The notes beneath the pieces were generated by a model, which had not been told where the DNA came from, searched no databases, and saw only the letters and a list, made by a program, of their open reading frames with translations. This document shows, one piece after another, positions 16,926-23,513 of a DNA stretch of 64,000 nucleotides; the first letter of the stretch is position 1; the number at the start of each line of letters is the position of its first letter. The stretch comes from Alistipes sp. (GTDB taxonomy: Bacteria; Bacteroidota; Bacteroidia; Bacteroidales; Rikenellaceae), in contig JAHHQO010000007.1 in NCBI GenBank assembly GCA_020026335.1, forward strand, positions 1 to 64,000, given 5' to 3'. The translations under genes were made by a program, and so were the position numbers.

Positions 16926-16933
16926 TATATTTG
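16926..16933 (+). promoter_or_regulatory. -7 element for the CD225 operon
   Basis: TATATTTG, 71 bp before the first CD225 gene, divergent from the rarA promoter. Confidence 0.55.
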
Positions 16934-17004
16934 TAATGACCGAAAGCGTATCTTTTCCACGCCGAGAGTCCCTCATCGGAAAATTAACTTAAAACACTAT
17001 AACT

Positions 17005-17352
17005 ATGGAAGTCATCGACCCTGCCGAATCGAAAAGTGCAACTTTGGAGGTGAACAACGCCCAGCCCAATACCGAAAAAACCAATCCGGGTCCCAAGCCC
17101 TCGAATTATCTGGTCGGAGCTATCCTCTCGACCATCTTCTGCTGCCTGCCCTTTGGTATAGCGGCGATTATCTATGCCGGTCAGGTGGACAGCCTGTGGT
17201 ATGCCGAAAAATATGATGCGGCACGCGAGATGTCGCGCAAGGCGAGCAAATGGATGTGGGCAGGTGTCATCACGGCGATAGCCTGCTGGGTCATCTACTT
17301 CACCGTGATTGTCTCGATAGGCATCGGTGCGGCAATGATGAGTGCCGAGTAG
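17005..17352 (+). CDS. CD225/dispanin-family membrane protein 1
   Basis: A 115-residue protein with a hydrophilic N-terminus (about 35 residues) and the CD225 domain: PSNYLVGAILSTIFCCLPFG, a short polar loop with SLWYAEKYDAAREMSRKASK, then a second helix. The domain is shared with eukaryotic interferon-induced transmembrane proteins. The Cys-Cys pair after the first helix is conserved in the family. Its bacterial role is unknown; it probably sits in the inner membrane as a hairpin. First gene of a four-gene operon with a second CD225 protein and a DUF2752 protein. Confidence 0.88.
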   Translation: MEVIDPAESKSATLEVNNAQPNTEKTNPGPKPSNYLVGAILSTIFCCLPFGIAAIIYAGQVDSLWYAEKYDAAREMSRKASKWMWAGVITAIACWVIYFTVIVSIGIGAAMMSAE

Positions 17353-17413
17353 CGAAGACCTCTCATCGAAAATGAGTAAAGCGAAAAATGAATCGGAAAA
17401 AATCAGTGTCATC

Positions 17414-17791
17414 ATGGAAGTTATTGACCCGCAAGAGCAGCAAAAGAACCCCGTGGAGGTAAACAACGTGAGAAGTGAGCAAACCCCTCCTCCGTGTGGC
17501 AAACCCTCGAATCATCTGGTAGGAGCTGTCCTTGCGACCATCTGTTGCTGTCTGCCCTGTGGTATTGTGGCGATTGTCTATGCCTCGCAGGTGGATACCC
17601 TGTGGTATTCGGGAAATTATGACGGAGCATACAAAATGTCGCACAAGGCCGGTAAATGGATGAGGATTGCCATCTTTTGGCCGTTCATCATTTATGGTAT
17701 CGCCATTCTTATTGTGCTCTCGCTGGGTGTGCTGGGTGGTTTGGCCGGTGCGCTTTCCGGAGCGGCTCCCACACCCGAAGCATTGCCTTAA
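17414..17791 (+). CDS. CD225/dispanin-family membrane protein 2
   Basis: A 125-residue paralogue of the preceding gene. The start MEVIDPQEQ at 17414 aligns with MEVIDPAES of the first copy, so it was preferred over upstream ATGs (17342 and 17372). The CD225 domain reads KPSNHLVGAVLATICCCLPCG, with extra Cys, then SLWYAEK replaced by TLWYSGN. The C-terminal tail is longer, with Gly/Ala-rich helix and APTPEALP. Together with the first copy it may form a membrane pair. Confidence 0.87.
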   Translation: MEVIDPQEQQKNPVEVNNVRSEQTPPPCGKPSNHLVGAVLATICCCLPCGIVAIVYASQVDTLWYSGNYDGAYKMSHKAGKWMRIAIFWPFIIYGIAILIVLSLGVLGGLAGALSGAAPTPEALP

Positions 17792-17803
17792 TCCCCTAAT
17801 TCC

Positions 17804-18205
17804 ATGACGCAGAGACGGTCGCAACTCCTCGAAGGACTCCGACAGCGCAAATACCTGTGGGTGATTGCACTGGTGGTTGTGGTGCTGGTGGGGGTGTATT
17901 CGTGGGTCAATCCCCGTGGGGAGCTGATGCCGCGCTGTCCGTTCAAATGGCTCACGAGCTACGACTGTCCGGCGTGCGGTAACCAAAGAGCGTTGTATGC
18001 CCTGCTGCATGGCGATTGGGTGGGGGCTTGGCGGTATAATCCCTTTGTGTGGGTGGCCATGCCCTATTTTCTGCTGGTGGTCTTCACCACTTACGACCCC
18101 TCGTCCCTCGCCCGGCGATGGCGTCCCCGTGTGCAGCACCCGAAGGTGGTGCTGGTGTTTCTGGCGGTGACCCTCCTGTGGTGGGTGGGGCGTAATGTGA
18201 TATGA
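17804..18205 (+). CDS. DUF2752 membrane protein
   Basis: A 133-residue protein with three predicted helices (about 18-36, 80-95, 112-130). The DUF2752 signature is clear: MPRCPFKWLTSYDCPACGNQ, then RALYALLHGDW and a YNPF motif. Two Cys pairs could bind metal or form disulfides. The family is commonly found beside CD225 genes in Bacteroidota, as here (12 bp after the second CD225 gene); its function is unknown. The stop overlaps a possible ATG of the next frame (ATGA at 18202). Confidence 0.88.
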   Translation: MTQRRSQLLEGLRQRKYLWVIALVVVVLVGVYSWVNPRGELMPRCPFKWLTSYDCPACGNQRALYALLHGDWVGAWRYNPFVWVAMPYFLLVVFTTYDPSSLARRWRPRVQHPKVVLVFLAVTLLWWVGRNVI

Positions 18206-18228
18206 AACTCAACTCAAAACGAATAATT

Positions 18229-18783
18229 ATGAAACGATTGCTTTTATTGGTGGCATCGCTTCTGATGATAGGCGGAGTCATGGCGCAGGAAATTACCCCC
18301 GACGAACGCCGTGACCGTATGCTCAACAAGGGGTATAGAGGTTATGTGGGCGTGGGTGTGGCGTTCAATGTCAAGGACACCAACATCATCGACATCTTCG
18401 GAGCTGCCTATGAGGTGACCACCACCCACGGTTACCAGTTCTCTCCCCATTTCTTCCTCGGTGCCGGTATGGCGGTGCAGTACGTCACTACCATGGAGGT
18501 GGCACAGATTCCCCTCTTTGGCGAAGCGAAATTCTCTCTGTTGAAAAAGTGGGTCACCCCGTTTGTTGACCTCAAGGCAGGATATACGGTTGCAGAGAAC
18601 GAGGGTGTCTATCTCAATCCCTCGGTGGGTGTGCGTTTCGGATTTACCCGCCACTTCGGTATGAATGTCAGCCTGGGCTACTCCTACCACGGCAATGCCT
18701 TCAACGGCAAACGCTATTTGGGCGTGGGTGACGAGATGTATAACTTTAATGCAGTGAATTTCAGAGTGGCGTTCGACTTCTAA
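18229..18783 (+). CDS. Small outer-membrane beta-barrel protein
   Basis: A 184-residue secreted protein with signal peptide MKRLLLLVASLLMIGGVMA. The mature part has eight or so amphipathic strands, ends in Phe (VAFDF), and carries VTTTHGYQFSPHFFLGAGM. The ATG at 18229 gives the signal peptide; an in-frame ATG at 18202 overlaps the DUF2752 stop and is an alternative start. A paralogue with the same central motif lies at 22867-23430. Probably an 8-strand barrel of the outer membrane, role unknown. Confidence 0.75.
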   Translation: MKRLLLLVASLLMIGGVMAQEITPDERRDRMLNKGYRGYVGVGVAFNVKDTNIIDIFGAAYEVTTTHGYQFSPHFFLGAGMAVQYVTTMEVAQIPLFGEAKFSLLKKWVTPFVDLKAGYTVAENEGVYLNPSVGVRFGFTRHFGMNVSLGYSYHGNAFNGKRYLGVGDEMYNFNAVNFRVAFDF

Positions 18784-18857
18784 ACAGATATTTGGGTAAT
18801 GATGCAAAAACAGTTGTGGATAAGTTGATGACCAACTGGTTGTGCAGTTGGAAGGAT

Positions 18858-18903
18858 AAAAATATAGTTCAATGAAACACATTCATTGAACTATATTTTT
18901 TTA
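18858..18903. terminator. Bidirectional terminator
   Basis: Arms aaatatagttcaatg and cattgaactatattt with A and T runs on both sides; convergent between the CD225 operon and the retropepsin gene. Confidence 0.9.
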
Positions 18904-18942
18904 TGCCTGAATCACGAAGGAAACAGTGTCGTGCAGAGACGG

Positions 18943-20142
18943 TCAGACAATCTGATTCTTGATGTACAACGTGTAGGTGACTATTTCGCCGTTCTTCTTC
19001 TTTACTTTATATATGGTATTCCCTTCGAGTCCGAGTCCTTTTCGCTGCTCTTCCCAGGAAATATCCTTTACGGGGCGGCCGTTTATCGAAAGAATCACAT
19101 CTCCGAGTTCGAACCCTGCCTTTTGGGCTATGCCCCCTTCATACAGAATGTTGACAACCCATCCGTCGCAGATATCTGTGCGGTCGATGACGGCCATGTG
19201 GGTGGTTGATGATTTTGAATAGGTTGCTTCGCGGTTGTTCCTCTTCACCCATACGGAGGCATTCTCCGGATCGAGTATGATGTCGTAGAGTGACCAAATC
19301 GTGGTGCCGATGAGTCCCGAACAGAATTTTCCGGACATGGCACCTTTCTCGTTGAGAGAGTATTCTATGACGATATTATCCAACGTGTCGCCCATCGTGA
19401 AGCTGGAGGCGCGTAGGGAAACTTCTTCCGCCCCACCTCCGATACCTCCGGCCAGAGCGGCGTAACGAGCTTGAGGAATTTTTTCCAGATGAAGATTCGA
19501 GACGGCCTCTCTGGTGAGGCTTACGCTTCCTCCGCTGCCTATATCCATCACGAACCAGCCGTCAACGACATTTTCGGCGTCAATCGTCAGCTTTGACTTG
19601 ATGTAGATTCTGTTGCCTTCAAATTTTGCATCGAGTTTCCGATAGCCCTCGGTCAGATGGGCCGGGACGGGGTGTTCGAGTGGCCTGATGAATTCTTCGC
19701 TGAAGTTGATCATCAGGGGGGATTGCAGCAGATGGGTGTTACCCAACAGACCGTCGGTGTATCTGCCCACAATATCACGCAGCCGGAGCACCGGAGTTAT
19801 CTTGTTCGTGTAGTCCAGCTTTCCGCAATGGATTTTAATCGGATCGATGAATATATCGACCTGAATCATGTCCTTGTTACCTGCCCCTCCCCTCATATGG
19901 GATTTTGTTTTTTTACCGAAAGCATCCTGCTGACCGCTCACTTTCAGATAATCTTCATCGAGGTAGAGTAAGTCTGCTCCGGTATCATAGATAACGGAGA
20001 CGGGGATTGAGTCATTCAAGGTTACCTGAAGGTAAAGGTGTCCATCAAAGATGAAACGAATGTCATCTTCAGGAATTGCCGCATGGCATTTCAACGATAG
20101 AAATGTCACGGATAAGCATAATAGGTAAAGAATTCTTTTCAT
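18943..20142 (-). CDS. Secreted retropepsin-like aspartic protease with PDZ domain
   Basis: A 399-residue protein: signal peptide (1 to about 21), a first retropepsin-like half with the YDTGADLLYL motif near residue 52, a second half with VMDIGSGGSVSLT near residue 200, and a C-terminal PDZ domain with GGIAQKAGFELGDVILSING. Aspartic proteases need a DTG or DSG pair; the second motif here is DIG, a non-standard residue after the catalytic Asp. It is probably periplasmic and may process or bind peptides. It is a single gene, a little more AT-rich than its neighbours. Confidence 0.85.
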   Translation of the reverse strand: MKRILYLLCLSVTFLSLKCHAAIPEDDIRFIFDGHLYLQVTLNDSIPVSVIYDTGADLLYLDEDYLKVSGQQDAFGKKTKSHMRGGAGNKDMIQVDIFIDPIKIHCGKLDYTNKITPVLRLRDIVGRYTDGLLGNTHLLQSPLMINFSEEFIRPLEHPVPAHLTEGYRKLDAKFEGNRIYIKSKLTIDAENVVDGWFVMDIGSGGSVSLTREAVSNLHLEKIPQARYAALAGGIGGGAEEVSLRASSFTMGDTLDNIVIEYSLNEKGAMSGKFCSGLIGTTIWSLYDIILDPENASVWVKRNNREATYSKSSTTHMAVIDRTDICDGWVVNILYEGGIAQKAGFELGDVILSINGRPVKDISWEEQRKGLGLEGNTIYKVKKKNGEIVTYTLYIKNQIV

Positions 20143-20173
20143 AGGTTTGAGAGGTTTGGAAGGTTGGAATAAT

Positions 20174-20181
20174 CAAATGTA
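20174..20181 (-). promoter_or_regulatory. -7 element for the retropepsin gene
   Basis: TACATTTG on the minus strand, 32 bp before the start codon. Confidence 0.5.
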
Positions 20182-20351
20182 TGAATATTTTAAATAGCGT
20201 CCAAATATTTGTGATTCAATTGTTTGTTAGTATTGGTTGCTTTTGCCGAATGGTGCGGTCGATTCCTTTATTCGGGAACAAAATTCTTTATTTGGTTAAT
20301 AAAATGTTCATACTCTCTGGTGAATAAAGCTATTTAGTAAAAATGTTTATT

Positions 20352-20359
20352 TACTTTTG
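20352..20359 (+). promoter_or_regulatory. -7 element for the purine permease
   Basis: TACTTTTG, giving a leader of about 160 bases before the permease start. Confidence 0.6.
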
Positions 20360-20390
20360 CAATCCGGTAACCTGTTTGACATAACCAACT

Positions 20391-20485
20391 GAGGTGCGAC
20401 TCATGGGGGGCGGCGATGAACCGCAGGAACGAGCGGCGGACGATGAGCCGTAGCCGAACGCCATATTTCCCCTGACGAAACACCT
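20391..20485 (+). ncRNA. Structured 5' leader (candidate cis-regulatory RNA)
   Basis: GAGGTG (20391-20396) can pair with CACCTC (20480-20485), closing a GC-rich domain with inner CTCAT/ATGAG and GGGG/CCCC pairings and small hairpins such as CGGC-N9-GCCG. It sits between a promoter and a purine permease gene. It does not match the riboswitch consensuses I can recall. The rest of the 20143-20525 gap is AT-rich promoter sequence. Confidence 0.4.
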
Positions 20486-20525
20486 CTTATACATAGAGAA
20501 TCATTCTATAAAAATAAATTAAACT

Positions 20526-21809
20526 ATGTTAAAAAAGTTATTTGGATTTGATGCCCGGGTCATGTCTGTGAAGACAGAGATTCTTGCCGGTATCACTACT
20601 TTTCTTACGATGGCCTACATCCTGGCCCTCAACCCCGATGTGTTGAGCCTGGCCGGCATGAACAAGGAGGCGGTCTTCACCACTACGGTTATTGCCTCGA
20701 TTCTCGGTACGGTCATCATGGCCTGCTGGGCAAAATTGCCTTTCGCACAGGCTCCGGGCGTGGGTCTGAATGCCTTTTTCGTCTTCACCATCTGCAAGGA
20801 GATGGGTAACTCTTGGGAGTTTGCGCTCACAGCGGTTTTCATCGAGGGTATCATCTTCATTCTGCTCACGTTGAGTAACCTCCGCGAGGCGATTGTCGAT
20901 GCCATTCCCGCATCGCTGAAGAACGCCATCAGTGTGGGTATCGGTCTGTTCATCGCCTTCATCGGTCTTCAGAATTCGGGTATCATCGTCTCTCACCCTG
21001 CCACCATGGTATCGCTGGGCGACATCACCTCGGGTTCGGCACTGCTGGCCGTCATCGGTATCCTGCTCACCACCGTGTTGCTGATTCTCAAGGTCAAGGG
21101 CGCGCTCCTGCTCGGTATTTTGGCGACCACCATCATCGGTATTCCCATGGGTATTACCCACTATGGCGGTGTGATGAGCGTACCTCCCTCGATTGAGCCT
21201 ATCTTCATGAAGTTCGACTGGAGCGATGTCTTCTCGACCAACATGGCTATCGTGGTGATGACAATGTTGTTTGTCGATATGTTCGACACCATCGGTACTT
21301 TGGTGGGTGTCTCGACCAAGGCCGGCATGATGCAGAACGGCAAGATTCCCAATGCCAAGCGTGCCTTCATGGCTGATGCCGTGGCAACCACCGCAGGTGC
21401 AATGCTGGGTACCAGCACCGTGACCACCTTCGTGGAGAGTGCTTCGGGTGTGGCTGAGGGTGGTCGTTCGGGTCTTACCGCCATGACCACCGCCGTGTGC
21501 TTCCTCATCGCCATCTTCTTTGCCCCCGTCTTCCTCGCAGTGCCTGCGGCCGCTACCGCTCCCGTGTTGTTCCTCGTGGGTCTGATGATGATGAGCCCCA
21601 TCAAGGACATCGACCTCAACGACTTCTCGGAGGCCGTGCCCGCCTTTGTCTGCATCGTGTTCATGCCGCTGACCATCAGCATCTCCAACGGTATTCTGCT
21701 GGGTATCATCAGCTACGTGTTCATCAATGTGTTGAGCCGCAAGTTCAACAAACTCCACCTCTCGGTGTATATTCTCTGTGTACTGTTTATCCTCAAGTAT
21801 TTCCTCTAA
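20526..21809 (+). CDS. NCS2-type guanine/hypoxanthine permease (AzgA/PbuG-like)
   Basis: A 427-residue inner-membrane nucleobase:cation symporter with about 12-14 helices. The N-terminal GITTFLTMAYILALNP and the QAPGVGLNAFF segment are AzgA-type hallmarks, as are FVDMFDTIGTLVGV and the GTSTVTTFVESASGVAEGGR block in the second half. It imports guanine, hypoxanthine or adenine. Directly downstream is a Tsx-like outer-membrane channel gene, which fits nucleobase or nucleoside uptake. A structured leader precedes it. Confidence 0.93.
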   Translation: MLKKLFGFDARVMSVKTEILAGITTFLTMAYILALNPDVLSLAGMNKEAVFTTTVIASILGTVIMACWAKLPFAQAPGVGLNAFFVFTICKEMGNSWEFALTAVFIEGIIFILLTLSNLREAIVDAIPASLKNAISVGIGLFIAFIGLQNSGIIVSHPATMVSLGDITSGSALLAVIGILLTTVLLILKVKGALLLGILATTIIGIPMGITHYGGVMSVPPSIEPIFMKFDWSDVFSTNMAIVVMTMLFVDMFDTIGTLVGVSTKAGMMQNGKIPNAKRAFMADAVATTAGAMLGTSTVTTFVESASGVAEGGRSGLTAMTTAVCFLIAIFFAPVFLAVPAAATAPVLFLVGLMMMSPIKDIDLNDFSEAVPAFVCIVFMPLTISISNGILLGIISYVFINVLSRKFNKLHLSVYILCVLFILKYFL

Positions 21810-21825
21810 CAGAACACCCCCACAT

Positions 21826-21868
21826 AGAAACAGGACGGCTGCAGCTGTCGTCCTGTTTCCTTTTTTTG
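21826..21868 (+). terminator. Terminator after the purine permease
   Basis: Arms gaaacaggacg and cgtcctgtttc followed by seven T. Confidence 0.9.
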
Positions 21869-21907
21869 TGCTTTAGAAAAAGAGTTACCCACTAATTCCA
21901 AATTAAT

Positions 21908-22615
21908 ATGATGAAAAAACTCCTCCTTCTGCTTGCTGCCGTCATGGGCTTCGCTTCCGTTTCGGCACAGAATGTACAGATGCACTACGACTTCGGCCGT
22001 AACTTCTACGACGAATTGTCGGAGCGTCCGCTCTTCACCTCCACCGTGGAGATGTTCCACCCCGACGGCTGGGGCAGCACCTTCTTCTTTGTCGATATGG
22101 ACTACACCAGCAAGGGCGTGGCTTCGGCTTATTGGGAGATTGCGCGTGAGTTCCGTTTCTGGAAAGCGCCCGTGTCGATTCACGTGGAGTACAACGGCGG
22201 TACGACCAACCGTTTCTCCCTCAATAACGCCTACCTCTTCGGTGCGACCTATACCTATAATAACAAGAATTTCTCGTCGGGTTTCAGCCTCACCGCATCG
22301 TATAAGTACATCGAGGGGCATCAGGCTCCCCACAACTACCAGTTCACCGGTACGTGGTATGTGAACTTCGGTCAGCGCGGCATCTGCTCGTTCAACGGCT
22401 TTGTCGATTTCTGGCGCGAGAAGAACTATGCCAACAACACCAGCTGCATCTTCCTCGCCGAGCCGCAGTTCTGGGTCAATCTCCACAAAATCAAGGGTGT
22501 GAACGAGAAGTTCAAGTTGAGCATCGGTACCGAGGTGGAGCTGAGCAACAACTTCGGTGGTCGCAAGGGCTTCTACGCCATTCCCACCATCGCCGTGAAG
22601 TGGAGCTTCAACTAA
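21908..22615 (+). CDS. DUF5020 Tsx-like outer-membrane channel
   Basis: A 235-residue protein with signal peptide (1 to about 21, ending in SVSAQ) and a beta-barrel of about 12 strands. Features of DUF5020 are HYDFGR at the N-terminus, GWGSTFFFVDMDY, and AYWEIAREFRFW. This family resembles the nucleoside channel Tsx. Being next to a purine permease supports nucleoside or base diffusion through the outer membrane. The C-terminal strand ends in WSFN. Either of two ATG codons (21908 or 21911) may be used. Confidence 0.82.
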   Translation: MMKKLLLLLAAVMGFASVSAQNVQMHYDFGRNFYDELSERPLFTSTVEMFHPDGWGSTFFFVDMDYTSKGVASAYWEIAREFRFWKAPVSIHVEYNGGTTNRFSLNNAYLFGATYTYNNKNFSSGFSLTASYKYIEGHQAPHNYQFTGTWYVNFGQRGICSFNGFVDFWREKNYANNTSCIFLAEPQFWVNLHKIKGVNEKFKLSIGTEVELSNNFGGRKGFYAIPTIAVKWSFN

Positions 22616-22647
22616 GGAGTGATATACAACCCAAATATTTTCTTCGT

Positions 22648-22692
22648 GATGTCCGACCGCAGAATGAATGCCGGTCGGACATCTTTTTTTTT
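22648..22692 (+). terminator. Terminator after the DUF5020 gene
   Basis: Arms gatgtccgacc and ggtcggacatc followed by nine T. Confidence 0.9.
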
Positions 22693-22726
22693 GCCGACCA
22701 AGTGAATAATTTTATCGACTAATTTC

Positions 22727-22734
22727 TATATTTG
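22727..22734 (+). promoter_or_regulatory. -7 element for the barrel gene at 22867
   Basis: TATATTTG, giving a leader of about 125 bases. Confidence 0.6.
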
Positions 22735-22747
22735 CGATAACCAACCC

Positions 22748-22812
22748 TGCGGAGAGTCGCCCCGAATGCGATGAGAATATCGCGCGCGGGACGGACGGCA
22801 CCTCCTCCGCCA
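22748..22812 (+). promoter_or_regulatory. GC-rich structured leader of the barrel gene
   Basis: GCGGAG near 22750 can pair with CTCCGC near 22805, enclosing CGAT/ATCG and CCCG/CGGG pairings. It is transcribed ahead of the barrel gene and could control its translation. No known RNA family was recognised. Confidence 0.3.
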
Positions 22813-22866
22813 CTACTGTTTTTTACGGGTCATTCGTGTCGTCGTGACCGACTGAAATTTTGAGTT

Positions 22867-23430
22867 ATGAAGAGACTGTTTTTGGTATTGGCGGCTATAT
22901 TGCTCGTCGGCGGAGTCTCCGCTCAGAGCTACCGCTCCTCCTCGAAGAGTGCCAATCTGCGCACGGGTTATCACGGATTTGTCGATATGGGCTACACGGT
23001 CGGTGTCGGTGATTGGGGCGAGGGCAACGGCCGTTTGCAGGTGACCACCACCCACGGCTATCAGTTCAACCCCTACTTCTTTGTGGGTGGCGGTATGGGC
23101 TTCAGCTACTTCGACAATACCGATGTGCTGGGCATACCTATGTATGCCGCTGTCATCGGTAACCTCAAACCCGGTAAAATCACCCCCTTCCTGAGTATGC
23201 GTCTGGGTTATACGGTCATCACCGAGAGCTACGTGGACGGCGGTTCGGACGGCGGTATCTATTGCAACCCCTCGATAGGTGTGCGTTTTGCCACCAACTC
23301 GCGCGTGGGCGTCAGCTTCGCCATCGGCTACGAGGTGCAGAAAGACAACCTCTATGATGTCTATGACGGCTATAAGGTGGGTACGGCCAATGTCGGCGGT
23401 ATCAGCTTCAAGGTGGGTATCGACTTCTAA
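22867..23430 (+). CDS. Small outer-membrane beta-barrel protein (paralogue)
   Basis: A 187-residue secreted protein, signal peptide MKRLFLVLAAILLVGGVSA. Its core VTTTHGYQFNPYFFVGGGM, the ITPFLSMRLGYTV segment and the final strand VGIDF match the barrel at 18229-18783, so the two are paralogues about 4 kb apart. Predicted eight-stranded outer-membrane barrel; role unknown. It has its own promoter with a long GC-rich leader. Confidence 0.75.
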   Translation: MKRLFLVLAAILLVGGVSAQSYRSSSKSANLRTGYHGFVDMGYTVGVGDWGEGNGRLQVTTTHGYQFNPYFFVGGGMGFSYFDNTDVLGIPMYAAVIGNLKPGKITPFLSMRLGYTVITESYVDGGSDGGIYCNPSIGVRFATNSRVGVSFAIGYEVQKDNLYDVYDGYKVGTANVGGISFKVGIDF

Positions 23431-23454
23431 TCGCGATACTCTCTCCTGAGCGAA

Positions 23455-23489
23455 AAAAGCGTGTTGTCCGCATCGGACAACACGCTTTT
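23455..23489. terminator. Bidirectional terminator
   Basis: Arms aaaagcgtgttgtcc and ggacaacacgctttt, convergent between the barrel gene and aspS. Confidence 0.9.
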
Positions 23490-23513
23490 CATATAAATAT
23501 TTAATACTTGGTT

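Noticed and set aside
20391..20485. Assignment of the leader to a known riboswitch class (purine, PRPP/guanidine, THF)
   Set aside because: The conserved cores that I can recall for these classes are not found.
20538..21758. 406-codon minus-strand frame
   Set aside because: His/Asp-rich shadow of the purine permease.
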